A program made the translations under genes and the position numbers. Positions 22,431 through 34,590 of a stretch of DNA of 64,000 nucleotides are shown here, piece after piece (the first letter of the stretch is position 1; each line of letters starts with the position of its first letter). The notes under the pieces were generated by a model. The model had not been told where the DNA came from. It did no database searches and saw nothing but the letters and a program-made list of their open reading frames with translations. The stretch comes from Glycine soja (taxonomy: Eukaryota; Streptophyta; Magnoliopsida; Fabales; Fabaceae), in contig NC_041021.1 of NCBI RefSeq assembly GCF_004193775.1, positions 23,466,632 to 23,530,631 on the forward strand, in the 5' to 3' direction.

Positions 22431-24855
22431 CTAATCTTCTATGCCCATTTGCAACATCTTCTTTCCCATATCTACTACACAGCTTGCAGTAGACATGAAT
22501 GGGCGACCAAGAATGAGGGGAACATCAACATCCTCTTCTATGTCTATCACAACAAAATCAGCTGGGAATATAAGGTGTTTCACCTTCACCAAAACATCTT
22601 CAATCACTCCATATGGTCTTGCAATGGAGCGATCAGCTAACTGGAGGCTCATGTGTGTAGGTATTATCTCTAGCTCTCCAAGTCGCCGACACATGGAGAG
22701 AGGCATTAAGTTGATACTAGCTCCCAAGTCTATGAGAGCTTTTCCTACAGCAACCTCACCAATGGAACACGGTATCGTGACAACTCTAGGATCTTTGTGC
22801 TTAGGTGGAAGAATGCGTTGAATCACAACACTACAATTTCCTTCTACTACAATTCTATCACTATGGATGTACCGATTCTTCTTTGTTAGCATGTCTTTTA
22901 AAAATTTGGCATAGAGTGGCATTTGTTGAAGTGTTTTTCCAAAGGGTAAAGTATTTTCCAGTTTCTTGAAGATATCATGAAATCTGGCCAAATTTCTTTC
23001 TTTCTCTTTCTGGGAAGGTACCAAAGGATAAGTTACTTCCTTGCCTTCATTTGGAGTAGTATCCTTCTTCTTATCAGTGTTTGCCTCACTCTTTCTCTTC
23101 CTCATCTCATCATCAACAACATTCTCTTTTTGTTTTTCATTTTTCAACTTTTTTTCTTTTTCTTTTTCTCCTTCTTTTATTATTTCTTTTTCTTCCACTT
23201 TTATTGGAGTCTCTTCTTCCTTATCATCTTCAGTCTCCTCATTAATCTCTTCAAGTTCTACAAAATCAGAAACAGGTTCAAGTGCTGGCTTAGGTGCCAA
23301 CTATTGTTTATGTTCCCCTATCTTCTTTCCAGCTTCACTATCATCTCCTTGGATTGCCATTCTACTTCTAGTCATCATAGCTTTACATTCCTCCTTGGGA
23401 TTTTTCTCTGTATTAGCTGTAAAACTGCTTGATGATTTATCCGCCAAGTGCTTTGCAAGTTGTCCCACTTGGATCTCAAGATTCTTTATGGCGGACTCTG
23501 TGCTCTTCTGATTGAACATAGAAACCTACATAAACTGAGCTAGAGTCTCTTCCAGCTTCGTTGTGTGATCATAGAGACTAGGCCTTTGTTGTTGTGGCCT
23601 TGTGGATGGTCCACCTTGATCTCTATTGAACTGATTTCCAGGGTGGTTCCTCCATTGTCCCTATTGTTGATTATATTGCTGGCTATGTTGGAATCCAGAA
23701 AATCCTCCTGCATTAAAATTGTTTCTGGGCTAATTTCCCATGTAATTGACTTCATGAGTGGGGTGTTCTTCAATAGGAATACATCATCCAGATTCATGAG
23801 CTCCCTCACAGATGGTACATCCTCAACCTGTAAAATAGAAGCATGTGGAGTATGTGCAGAATGAATTTTAGTTGGCAACTTACTTAGTGTTTCGGTCAAG
23901 GTTTCCAGTTGCTTAAACAGTAATTTGTTTTGTTCCAACAATGAAAATCTTGGGAGGTTAACTCCTATAATCTCTTTTTGGTAGGAATGTGAGCTCTATC
24001 TCAGAATAGCAGTGTCGCTTGCAGCCATATTTTCAATGGCTTCTTCAGGGGTCTTCAATTTGATTTTTCCACCTGCAGAAGCGTCTAATAGCTGTTTGGA
24101 CTGCGGTCTTAACCCATCTATAAAGATAGTGAGTTGTATCGATTCTGAGAATCCATGAGTGGGAGTCTTTCTCAATAAACCATGGAATCTTTCCAAGGCC
24201 TCACTCAAAGATTCATCAAGAAATTGGTGAAAAGAAGAGATGACACCTTTGCCTTCTGCAGTCTTAGACTCAGGGAATATTTCTTCAGAAATTTCTCCAC
24301 AACTTCATCCCATGTCTTAAGACAATTACCTTTGAATGAATGAAGCCACCTCTTGGCTTCTCCCGATAAAGAAAATGAAAACAAGATCAGTCGGATTGCA
24401 TCTTCATGCACTCCAACCAACCTAATTGTATTGCATATTTCTATGTAAGTGGCTAAATGTGCATATGGGTCCTCATTTGGTAATCCATGAAACAAATTAT
24501 TCTGAATCAAAGATGGTGGATAAGTAATGGTTTGTGCTTGAACTTCTGGTTGTGCAATGCTGGTGAATAATTGTGGCACATTAGAACTTGATTAATCTTC
24601 CAGAGTAACTCTTCTTGGCTCTTCAGCCATGATGTAGTCTTCACTAGGATCTAAATGAGAATGTTCTGCAATAGGAAAACTAGAAGATGCCTCAGAAGAT
24701 TGAGGTTTTTCCTCTGGAATTGCTACTGCCTCTAAGTCCTGCAAAAAATTTCTAATTCTCTCCTGATTACGCCTTCTACAACTGGCATTAATCTCCAAAT
24801 CAATGGGAATCAAATCACCTGCAAAAGATCTTCTTTGCATACAAGAACAATACAA
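22431..24855 (-). pseudogene. Athila-type gag-protease, broken
   Basis: Minus strand from MQRRSFAGDLIPIDLEINASC. After a stop at 24592 the frame enters the retrotransposon gag domain (HLATYIEICNTIRL, SLSGEAKRWLHSFKGN, about 24470-24300). A frameshift near 24240, stops at 23996 and near 23520, and another shift near 23540 break the linker. From 23300 a Lys/Glu-rich stretch precedes the aspartic protease, with active-site motif ALIDLGASINLMPLSM near 22740-22690 and a later LILGRPF flap-proximal motif near 22530. Gag packages the RNA and the protease would mature the polyprotein. The frame ends at a stop near 22431 and no polymerase follows. Confidence 0.85.
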
Positions 24856-24980
24856 TAGTTATCCAGTTCAAAAGAACAATGAATCTACTAAACTACTATG
24901 TTAGTCAAAAGAATAAAAAAAATTGAAAAAGTAAAAATAAAGCAATGCTGCAAATTGAACTAAACTCTATTAACAGTTTA

Positions 24981-25000
24981 GTTCCCCAGCAAAAGCGCCA
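24981..25000 (-). other. Athila-type primer binding site
   Basis: Minus strand: TGGCGCTTTTGCTGGGGAAC, nine bases from the LTR end at 25010, matching the site at 14588-14607 except for a few changes. Confidence 0.75.
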
Positions 25001-26324
25001 TAAATACTTTGCTTGCTCCCCATTGCAGTTACTTTTTGTGCATTTATGTCTCAAGGAAATTTCAATGGGGGTTTATCGGAAAGCACACTGGATCGTCAAG
25101 TATTTAAAATTAAAACGGATGAATCTGAGTATCAAACATAGGGAACTAATGTTAGCCTGAATTAAGTTCAGAATTGAAGCATTGTTGAGAGAACATGTAT
25201 AAGTGATACTTTAAGACAAAATTTAAACTAAACATATATGATAAAAACTATAAAATGCAAGGTAAATAAAATGACAACAGTAGGTAGAAATGTTGGGTCT
25301 TTCTAAGAAACAAGCTGCTGCATAGAAATATATTTCTCTAATCAATCATGCTCTTATGTTCTATGCTGTAGCCTAAATTACTAAACCTTCGATCCCTTGT
25401 CAGGTTGAATATCCAAGCTTCGTCTGCAGATCCCTCCTGTAAGACTAGACTCAGCTCAAGTAGCTTACGAAAGTTTAGCCTAATTTAGCCTAAGCTTCGT
25501 CCGCAAATCCCTCATGTAAGACTAGGCCTAAACCAAACACATTATTGTAACAGCATAATTAAAGCCAAAAGTTAACCCGCAGATACCTCATGTAAGACTA
25601 AGTTTTGATCCTGCTTCAATCAAGTTCTAAGGCAACAGTACATTTCCCAATGCTAAAGTCACCTAACTGTGCACACAAATGGGTGATCAGACCAAAAGCA
25701 TACAAACATTAAGCATTGAAGGAAGCATCAAACACAGAAAACATAATCAATTAGATATTAGGTATTTACATCAGTTGTTCATTAGAAATCCCCAACTAGG
25801 GTGTTTAGCCAGCCATTACAACGAAACCCTAACAATAAATGAGATTAAAGGCAGAGAATGATAGTTTCTTAGACAAGAAGGGGGATTCCTCCTCCTCTTC
25901 TCAACATCTCACACTCACTATCTACTCAATAATTTCTCTCGAATGACAAAACCTAGGTTTCAATGCACAAGCTTCTCCCTTTTTCTGCTTCTAGAGCTCT
26001 TTTCCCTAAATAGGCACTATGGCTACTCTGGAATTTTGTGCCCTGGCCATTCTGTACAAGCGTGTAGAAGCTATCATAGAAGGTGTACCCTAATTCTACA
26101 CAAGACAGGCTTTAAATAGGCTCTGAATTCAAAACGTTGCGCTTAGCGCCACCCTCACGCTTAGCGTGAGTAAGGGGAATTGGGCTTAGCGCCAGTCTCG
26201 CGCTTAGCCTCGCTAAAGGCACCTGCTGCGCTTAGTGCACTGATCTCGCGCTTAAGGCGCGACTTTGATGCTGATGCTCTGCCAGATTCTCCTTTGCGCT
26301 AAGCACGTTGAAGCTGCGCTTAGC

Positions 26325-26329
26325 GGTGG
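26325..26329. repeat. Target-site duplication GGTGG (left)
   Basis: Repeated at 28125-28129. The uninterrupted target is seen in the sister LTR near 17577 (CTTAGCGGTGGTTATGCGC). Confidence 0.9.
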
Positions 26330-28124
26330 TGTCATACCCTAATTTCATCCGGGAACCATCCGTTGTTGGGATGCGACCCTCGTTTGACCACTTCGAGGTA
26401 CTTGGCACCCATCGTTAGGCAATTTGTGAAGTTCCGTGACATGCCGGAAGTCAAAAAAAAGCATTATAGCACAATCCGTGAAGTTTCGTGACATGTCGGA
26501 AATTAAAAGGAAGTGTTAGTGCGCAATCCGTAAAGTTCCGTGACATCCCGGAAACCAAAAAGGGTTTGATTACGTAGTCCATAATGTTTCGTAACATTAC
26601 AGAAAGAAAACAAGCATCGTTAAGAAATTCGTAAAGTTTCGTAACGTTACGGAAAAAAATCGCCAAAAAAAGGCAGGGGGTGTATTTAGTAAAATTAGGG
26701 GTGCAAATAGAAACCAGGCCCACTTGGGCTTTCCAGAAAATTCCTCTTGAAGGCGGTTGCTTCTGGAGGAAGCAACCTAGCTCGCTTGGGCGAGCTGGGT
26801 GGAAAACTTCTCCCCCATATTCCTATAAATAGGGGGAGAAGTGAAGGGAAAAAATGTTCAGCCCTTCTTGTAATTCGAGAATCACTTGAAATTAGTGAAA
26901 AAAATTGGTTCTGTGAAGAAAATCCAAGCCGAGCCGCTTCCGTAACGTTTTCGTAACGTTTCCGTGGGTGATTTCGCGAAGATTTTCAACCGTTCATCGA
27001 CGTTCTTCATTCGTTCTTCGGTCTTCAACCGGTAAGTTCCCGAAATCAAACTTTTCAATTCATTCTATGTATCCTTAGTGGTCCTCATTTGTTTTCACGT
27101 GCTTTTATTTTCATTTCATTTACTTTCCGTACCCCCTTTTGACGTGCTTTAGTCATTTACTTAAGTCATTTTCTCGCCTAATTAAAAAATAAAATAAATT
27201 TCCACCGATCATTTGAGTTGTAATATCCGTTAATTTCTGTTAAAATGAAATCTCACCGTTCGATCACGCCGTAACCACGTTTGAAACCAAAAAAAGGTAA
27301 AATAATAATATAATAATCAAAAAATATCTTTTAGTAAAATAAATCAAAAAAATCAATCGGACGTTTCTCTTTGGGATTTTTCTTTCTTATTCGAATCGAC
27401 TAATAACCAAAGTGAAACCAAGGCTAAAATCAATTCATAAACCAAACTTTTGTCATCACCTAAAAAAACCATTTTCAAAGGTCCAACGCCTTGAAATGGT
27501 CTTTTTTGCTTTCATTGGTTAAGTGTAGATTTCTAAAGGCCTAAAATCAACATGTAACTTTATTACCTCTTTCAAAAAATAAAGGGATCATTAATGGTCC
27601 TATGCCTTAATGTCTTCTCTCTTTTCAAAAGAATCGAAAGTTTTTTTAATGGTCCAACGCCTTAAATGACCTTTCATTCAATAAAAACATATCTTGCAAA
27701 AAGGATAAGAACGACTTAACCAAACACTTTGTTCGCAAAGAACTACGTAGGTCTAATTTCCTTATCGCAATTAAGGAATACGTAGGAGCAAGGGAAACAC
27801 CCTCGTCGACCGCAAAAAGATAAAAAATATAAAAAGTACCAAAAGAAATAAAGGCGTAAAAGGGAACACAAAAATTGAAGTCATGTTTGCACATTTAATT
27901 AAAGGCTGCCGTCTCTTGTGACGGACGCGTGGGGTGCTAATACCTTCCCTGTGCATAAATACAACTCCTGAACCTTTCACTTAAAGTTCGTAGACCACGT
28001 CTTTTCCGGTTTTTTCGACGTTTTCCTCAAATAAACGTTGGTGGCGACTTCATGCGTATTCTTTTTTTGGAACACGTGCCCGCGAGTCACGCGTCGCCCT
28101 CTCGCCAAAGGGTAGGTTGCAACA
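26330..28124 (+). mobile_element. Tat-type solo LTR
   Basis: 1795 bp from TGTCATACCC to GGTTGCAACA, flanked by GGTGG on both sides, with no internal region. This is the product of recombination between the two LTRs of one element. The TATA box is at 26824-26831, one GCTCGCTTGGGCGAGC palindrome is near 26779, the TACGTAGG stem-loop at 27743-27790, and three GGTCCAACGCC-type hairpins lie between 27471 and 27668. Confidence 0.92.
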
Positions 28125-28360
28125 GGTGGTTATGCGCTTAGCCCAGCTGCTACTTTTTGTAATTCAAAACTGAGCCTCTTTTTCACCTGAAAATGCACAA
28201 ATTTCATCATTAAATCCAATGGAAATGTTCTAGAGACAACGTTAACCATAAAACAAGATTTATTTACAAAATTTACTCCAAAATAACCATAAATTGGGGA
28301 ACTATCAAAGCTTTGGAAAATGATTTCTATACAAAAGTTAGTCGTATAAAGTGACTAACA

Positions 28361-28365
28361 CACTT
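28361..28365. repeat. Target-site duplication CACTT (right)
   Basis: Matches 16181-16185. Confidence 0.85.
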
Positions 28366-28663
28366 AGGCTATAAATAGAGGTCATGTGTGTGCATTTCTT
28401 CAACTTTGATCATTTTAGAATTACGCTTCAAAGTTCAGACCTCTTTTGAGGCACAAATTTTCGTGCTCCTTCTCCTACCTTCAGGCTCTTATCCATGGAT
28501 TCCTATGGTGGTAAGCTTCTTCTTGACTCATCTTCTCCTTGAAGTGGTGTCTCTAATCAACTTTCTTCCTTATTCATTTCGCTACCATTAAACTTCAAGA
28601 AGAAAAGCACTCCATTGTTGAAGAAGATCCAAGGCCTACAAGTTCCACATGGAGCTACATTAG
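28366..28663 (+). repeat. Right half of a split LTR-like sequence
   Basis: Continues 16025-16180 once the Athila-type element is removed. A TATAAATA box at 28370-28377 suggests the transcribed part of a plus-strand LTR. It ends about 28663, where a minus-strand Tat LTR begins. Family not recognised. Confidence 0.4.
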
Positions 28664-29460
28664 TATTGCCCTTTCTCCTACGTATCCTTAGATGCGATGA
28701 GGAACTTAGACCTACGTAGTTCTTTAAGTCTGAATGTTTGTTGTGCTACATTGATTTTATCTTATTTTTAAAGATTGATTTTAATTAAGAACAGAATTTG
28801 TTTAAGGCGTTGGACCTCGAAACGATGTTTTAAACTTTGAAAAGCGGAGAGAATCGTTAAGGCGTTGGACCTTTGAACGATCTCTTGATTTTTTTTGATT
28901 GAATGAAGAAGTTTATGAGTTAGTTTTTTTGGTTTTTGCTTTTTAATCTTCAATCCCTTTTTAAGGATAACTTGTGGCATTAATGATCAGTTAAAACTTA
29001 CTTTACAACAGAAAAACGATTACCGATGATTGAAGAAGGGGATGAAGATGCACAAAACAATAGAGAGGACCCCTAAGGGTCCATAAATCAAGTATCAAGT
29101 TCAAGTTCTTAAAAGGAAACACTAACCAGATGAAGAACGAAGAATGAATGAAGAACGACCGAAGAATGATGTTGAAATCAATTACGGTCGCGATTCAACA
29201 GCATTTTAGCTTTTTTTCTCTTCTTTCTTCTTCTTTTTTCTTCTTTCTTTTGAATTCTGGACCTTGGGACCCCTTTCCTTCAGCCCCCTCACGTCTATTT
29301 ATAGCAAATGGGCGGTGGAGGTTGCACAGCAGCTCACCCAGGCGAGTTGCTTGGTTCCTCCAGAAATAACCTTGCTCACCCAGGCGAGCTGGTTACTTCA
29401 CCCTAATCTTTCTAGTTGGCCCAGGGGCTGAAAAATGCCCCAAAAGTGACCCTTTTGTTG
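28664..29460 (-). mobile_element. Tat-type 3' LTR fragment (diverged subfamily)
   Basis: Minus strand: GCTCGCC-type palindromes at about 29325-29395, a TATA box at 29296-29303, two GGTCCAACGCC hairpins (28797-28825 and 28855-28883), and the TACGTAGG stem-loop at 28674-28720. It is truncated at about 28664. The tandem array at 29470-30960 lies upstream of it on the minus strand, the position expected of a Tat 3' untranslated region. Confidence 0.65.
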
Positions 29461-29469
29461 TCCTATGAA

Positions 29470-30300
29470 GCACAAACAAGGACAAAAGACATTGAAGTCT
29501 TTGAGATGAAGACATTGTCGTCTTTGAAAGCGTAAATGGCTGAAGACATTGTCGTCTTTCGAAATATAAATGAAGGCATTGTCATCTTTCGAAAGCATAA
29601 ATGACTGAAGACAATTTTGTCTTCGAAATGTAAATGAAGGCATTGTTGCCTTTTGAAATCATAAATGGCTGAAGACATTGTCATCTTCAAAATGTAAATG
29701 AAGGCATTGTCACCTTTTGGAAGCATAAATGATTGAAGACATTGTCGTCTTCGAAATGTAAATGAAGGCATTGTCGCCTTTTCAAAGCGACAATGGCTGA
29801 AGACATTGTCGTGTTCGAAATGTAAATGAAGGCATTGTCACCTTTTCAAAGCATAAATGACTTAAGACATTGTCGTCTTTGCATTATCGCCTTTTGAAAG
29901 CATAAATGATTGAAGACATTGTTGTCTTCAAAATGTAAATGATGGCATTGTTGCCTTTTGAAATCATAAATGACTGAAGACATTGTTGTCTTTGAAATGT
30001 AAATGAAGGCATTGTCACCTTTTGAAAGCATAAATGACTGAAGACATTGTCGTCTTTTGAAATGTTAATCAAGGCATTATCGCCTTTTCAAAGCATAAAT
30101 GACTGAAGACATTGTCATCTTTTGAAATGTAAATGAAGGCATTGTTGCCTTTTGAAAGCGTAAATGACTGAAGACATTGTCATCTTTTGAAATGTAAATG
30201 AAGGCATTGTTGCCGTTTGAAAGCGTAAATGACTGAAGACGTTTTCTTCTTTGAAATGTAAATGAAGGCATTGTCGCCTTTTGAAGACATTGTCGTCTTC
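29470..30300 (-). repeat. Minisatellite of about 64-bp units made of two short hairpins
   Basis: Units alternate GAAGAC-ATTGTC-GTCTTC and AAGGC-ATTGTC-GCCTT stem-loops separated by AAATGTAAAT or AAAGCATAAATGACT. About 13 units are present with point variation. It sits between the 3' LTR fragment and the gag of the same minus-strand element, matching the known hypervariable tandem repeats in the 3' untranslated regions of Tat/Ogre elements. The ORFs across it are by-products of the repeat. Confidence 0.85.
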
Positions 30301-30960
30301 GAAATGTAAAGTAGCAGATGACCTTGATTGTCTTTGCAAGACAAAAGACTATGATAGTCTTTGGAAAGTAAAGGCAGATGACCCTGATTGTCTCCGCAAG
30401 ACAAAAGACTATGATAGTCTTTGAAAAGTAATGGCAGATGACCCTGATTGTCTTCACCAGACAAAAGTCTATGATAGTCTTTGAAGAGTAACGACGGATG
30501 ACCCTGATTGTCTCCACAAGACAAAAGACTATGATAGTCTTTGAAAAGTAAAGGCAGATGTCCTTGATTGTCTCTGCAAGACAAAAGACTATTATAGTCT
30601 TTGAAAAGTAAAGGCAGATGACCCTAATTGTCTCCATAAGAAAAAAGACTATGAATAGTCTTTGAAAAGTAAAGACATATGACCTTGATTGTCTCCGCAT
30701 GATGATAGACTTTGATAGTCTTGAAAATGTAAAGAAAGCAGATGACCATGATTGTCTCCGCAAGCCAACGAACTTAATAGTCTCTGAGACAAAGAAGATT
30801 GTGATAGTCTTTGTCGAAAGACATTGAAGTCTTCAAAAAGAGGCTGAAGACCTTGATTGTCTCTGCATGCCAATGGACTTGATAGTCTTTGAGGCAAAGA
30901 AGACCGTGGTAGTCTTTGATAAGATAATTGTGAGGACTTTGAGTCCCTTGAAACAAGCAA
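30301..30960 (-). repeat. Second minisatellite, about 60-bp units
   Basis: Units contain AGACTA-TGA-TAGTCT hairpins and GATGACCCTGATTGTCTC strings, spaced 60 bp (for example the GGCAGATGACC starts at 30373 and 30433). About eight recognisable units occur, becoming irregular after 30700. It directly adjoins the 64-bp array and appears related to it. Confidence 0.8.
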
Positions 30961-33251
30961 ACAGGTTCTAGTACCAAAGGGCTCAACCTTATGAGAAAGC
31001 AAGAGATTAACTCTTTGAAAGGGCCTCTCATCCCAAACTCAAAAAATAGGATATAGATTTGGGAAATTGGTATATAAGAGAAATCTATGCACTTAACATG
31101 AATATGATTTTTGGGATGCAGATGCATGTAACTTTTATCTTGAAATGCAGTAAATGCAGGCTTTGTATGCAAAAATGCAATGCAATGGAAAATTGTACAA
31201 TGTTCATGACATTCTTTCCTATTTTTGTGATTTGATTTTGGTTTGATCTTTTTCTTTTTTTGTGGAAAACTCATATTGACTGTCTCTTTTGTGAAAGATG
31301 TGATAACCCATGCAACCTCATCCTATCTTTTTGCAAATCTCTTTGGGAACTCCCTCAGAGTGTATGTTTCGTTTGATTTAGCAACTTGACAATTTTGGGT
31401 GACGGCAGTGGAGCCATTTGACATTTAATCAACCAATTGAAATACTGATCCTAGGGTTTTCCCCTTTCCTTTTAAAACTTCGATTATTTTGCACAGCAAG
31501 AGAAATATAAGGCTTTAGGACCAATTGCATGCACCATTGAAGGATGGCAACGGATTGTTACACTTTGGTATAATACCAAGTGGAAGTTTCTTGATTTAAG
31601 ATTATAGAGTGATGCCAAGGGTCTGTTGATCCCGCTAAAATTTGATGACATGGGCTGATCATGAAAGAATTTATATAACGAAGCTACCCTTGAACTCAAA
31701 AGAAATCCCAAAGAGTTTGCATGAAAGACTAACATCAGATGTACCATACTATCACAATGGTCTTTGGGCATCTTCCGCGAGCTCTTGGTCAAATGAGTTT
31801 CCTTCTCAAATGTGCAAGTGCGAACCTCAGGGATTTTTTCTTTCCTTTTATATATATTTTTTCAACAATCACAAGCGTGTGCGGGTTTCATTCCAGAATC
31901 CCAACTTAAAGCAAAATTAGTCATTCCTTGATCCACATGGGCTTTATTGGGCTTGTAATGTGGTCATGGGTAAGAGGGATATAAAAGAAAGGATTAGAGA
32001 GGCTCAAAGAGTGCTTGAGGGCTCTATTGAGTAAGAACCTTGAGAGTCTTACTTGTATTTTATTCATTTCAACTTTTGAGCTGGGCTCTACTCCTTTTGT
32101 CTTATACATTAATCTTTCATTGCACTTTTGTGCCTTTTTTGCAAAAATTTGGAGATCTTTTGTCTCTCTTTTTTTCTTCACTCACCTTTGGCGAATTTTG
32201 TTTTCTTTTTCCTTTCATTGTTGCCCAACTTCATGCATGTGTTCTTTGCAATGCTCTTCCCACTAGTTTAGCAATGGTTCCCACTCAAGGTTTCTATTTT
32301 TGCTTTTGCTACTTTTTGTGTTGTTTTTAGAAAACAAATATGCTTTGGCTAAGAGGGGGTAGCGAAGGATAAACTTCTGTTTGGGATGTTGAAACATGGC
32401 CATGCCTCATTTCAAATCTTGACTTAAATCCTTTTGTAGTTTGGATTTTGGGACAAAACCTTAATAACACGCCCCTGATTGTTTTTTCTTTTTTATTTTA
32501 TTTTTTATTACCCTAATTTTTGCCTAGGCCGCCCTTTCGGGTTTTCAACCTACCGGGTAAGAACTTTTGATATGCCCCTAGGTTTTCTTGAGGCTCATGC
32601 ACGGTGCCTCTTATTGGCCTAGTGTAGGGCTCTGAGGTATCCATTGTTGTCTTTTGTCACAACCTTGTAACAAGGAAAAATGAAAGAAATTGTGCAGATT
32701 CTCGAAAATGAATTTTCAAGGATGAGAAACATTTAAAGAATTTTCAATTGACGGGTTAAGTCGAACGACTCCTAATCTTGATAACTCACTTTTCTCTCAA
32801 AAAGAAAAACTTTTAGGAATGATAAAATGAGGTCACATGAATGTCTATACTTTTGATTAAAAAACAATCAATCAAACATTTTTTTTTTAACTTTTTACTT
32901 TACTCATTGTTTACGGCACCCTTACCAAACGTGTAGAATGAGAAATTTCTGATTGAACAAACTTGGAAGTCAGACTCAAGAGCGCGGGTCGCTTGAGCAA
33001 ACAAACCAATGGCTTACATTCACATTCTAGTTAAAGTTAAATAAGCAAAGATGTAATTGAAAGAATGAGAGATAAGGACATTAAATTTATCCATATTATT
33101 AGCATTGTGACTGTTGTTTACAGTAATGGCATAAACTTAAAAATACTAATGATTCATTGGAGACATCTAACAACAACCTTCAAACTGCCCCATGCATGGT
33201 GTCGCCTGCCAACGTCAGAATTCACAAGGGATTATCCTCCTCAAATTTAGG
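30961..33251 (-). other. Non-coding 3' region downstream of the Tat gag
   Basis: About 2.3 kb with no supported coding region on either strand; pol is absent. The part 32760-33240 aligns in reverse with 39960-40441, the region after the plus-strand gag, so it belongs to the same family. I see nothing distinctive in 31000-32700. Confidence 0.55.
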
Positions 33252-33677
33252 CTAGCCTGCATCAATTAGACCTTGCACCTTATGCTTTAGGGTCATACAA
33301 TGCTCAATGGAATGCCCTAAAACTCCTCCATGATAAGCACATGTTGCGTTCGAGTCATATCCTCGGAAACATAGAGCTTGAGGATCCTTGGCTAGGGTTA
33401 TGGATACCATTGAATTATTGAGTAGATATGGGAGCAAGTTAGCATAGGACACCGGAATTGGGGTGAATTCTACAGGCTTTTTTGTTGGAAAATTCCTTCT
33501 CTGGTTGGTGTTTTGGTTTGTGTTAAGGGTGGCGTTTGGTATTGGATGTGCGGCAGGCAGGCTTTGTGGCTGATTTAGGGATGTCCTTTGTGGATGATTG
33601 GGTCGATATTGCTGAGTAATGACACTGTTGAGCTGGTGGGAAATTTGACCTTGTAGGAACGACAGTCACAACATGGG

Positions 33678-33682
33678 TTCCT
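33678..33682. repeat. Target-site duplication TTCCT (left)
   Basis: Repeated at 34591-34595. Confidence 0.75.
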
Positions 33683-34590
33683 TGATGGAAGCTTGCTTGT
33701 GAGGCTTTTATGGAGGCTGGATCTTTGAGCTTCAATGAGGTCCTTTAATGGTGATTTTACACCATGGAGATGCAGTGGAAGACGAAGGAGAAGAAGTGAG
33801 AGGAGGCGTCATCCACTAGGGAATAAGCCATGGAAGAAGGAGCTTCACCACCAAGATGAGCCTTGGATAAGAAGCTTGGAAAGGATGCTTCAATGGAGGA
33901 AAAAAAAAGAGAGAGAGAAAGAGAGAGGGGGGAAGCATGAAATTGAAGGAAGAAAAAGGGAGAGAAGTTGAATTGTGAGTTGTGTCTCACAAGACTCTCA
34001 TTCATCAAAGTTACAACAAATGTTACACATGCTTCTATTTATAGACTAGGTAGCTTCCTTGACAAGCTTTCTTGAGAAAACTTCCTTGAGAAAACTTCTT
34101 TGAGAAAACTTCCTTGAGAAGCTAGAGCTTAGCTACACACACCCCTCTCATAACTAAGCTCACCTCCTTGAGAAGCTTCCTTGAGAAAATTCCTAAAGAA
34201 GCTAGAGCTTAGCTACACACACCTCTCTAATAGCTAAGCTCACCTCCTTGAGATGAGAAGCTAGAGCTTAGCTACACACCCCCTATAATAGCTAAGCTCA
34301 CCCCCATGACAAAATACATGAAAATACAAAAAATTCCCTACTACAAAGACTACTCAAAATGCCTCGAAATACAAGGCTAAAACCCTATACTACTAGAATG
34401 GCCGAAATACAAGGCCTAAACGAAGGTAAAATCTATTCTAATATTTACAAAGATAAGCAGGCTCATACTTAGCCCATGGGCTCGAAATCTACCTTAAGGC
34501 TCATGAGAACCCTAGGGCCTTCCCTTGGATCTCTGGCCCAATCTACTTGGAGTCTTCTATCCAATGCCCTTGCGGGATATGATTGTATCA
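33683..34590 (-). mobile_element. 908-bp TG...CA element, probably a solo LTR
   Basis: Flanked by TTCCT on both sides. On the minus strand it begins TGATACAATC and ends CTTCCATCA. On that strand a TATAAATAG box lies at about 34038-34047, which fits LTR transcription. A purine-rich stretch is at 33897-33965. Degenerate tandem units built on CTTCCTTGAGAA and GCTAGAGCTTAGCTACACAC occupy about 34055-34310. No ORF or PBS is visible. Family not recognised; a compact TRIM-like element is the alternative. Confidence 0.7.

Larger units (their letters stand above)
16186..28360 (-). mobile_element. Athila-lineage (Calypso/Diaspora-like) LTR retrotransposon lacking pol
   Basis: A full insertion with flanking CACTT duplications. 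On the minus strand the order is 5' LTR (28360-25010, interrupted by a solo LTR), PBS (25000-24981), gag-protease (24855-22431), a motif-rich non-coding stretch (about 22430-20520), an env-position ORF (20519-19413), a non-coding tail, a polypurine tract (17825-17814) and 3' LTR (17813-16186). No reverse transcriptase, RNase H or integrase motif is visible in any frame; gag-protease ends and the GCTTAGCGC-rich DNA follows. It would have depended on polymerase and integrase supplied by another element. Calypso has an env-like ORF whereas Diaspora is described as env-less, so Calypso-like is the closer label. Confidence 0.85.
25010..28360 (-). repeat. 5' LTR of the Athila-type element, split by a solo LTR
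   Basis: Plus-strand ends TGCTTGC (25010) and GACTAACA (28360). Removing 26330-28124 and one GGTGG leaves about 1.55 kb that aligns along its length with 16186-17813. The two LTRs differ at many positions and by indels, so the insertion is much older than the SIRE1-type one. Its GCTTAGCGC motifs lie at about 26138-26330 and continue at 28130. Confidence 0.85.

Noticed and set aside
22977..23511. Two plus-strand ORFs with long Phe/Ser runs resembling membrane proteins
   Set aside because: They are the antisense shadow of the Lys/Glu-rich linker of the Athila-type gag-protease frame.
30077..30763. A 228-residue minus-strand ORF rich in CLAETIRVICLYFSKTII repeats
   Set aside because: It is a by-product of the 60- and 64-bp minisatellite units, whose lengths keep a frame open by chance.
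29470..30960. CRISPR-like array
   Set aside because: There are no constant repeats separated by unique spacers; units are contiguous, and this is nuclear plant DNA.
33735..33971. Basic Arg/Lys-rich ORF (SGRRRRRSERRR)
   Set aside because: It lies in the purine-rich, non-coding part of the 908-bp LTR-like element, opposite to its inferred transcription.
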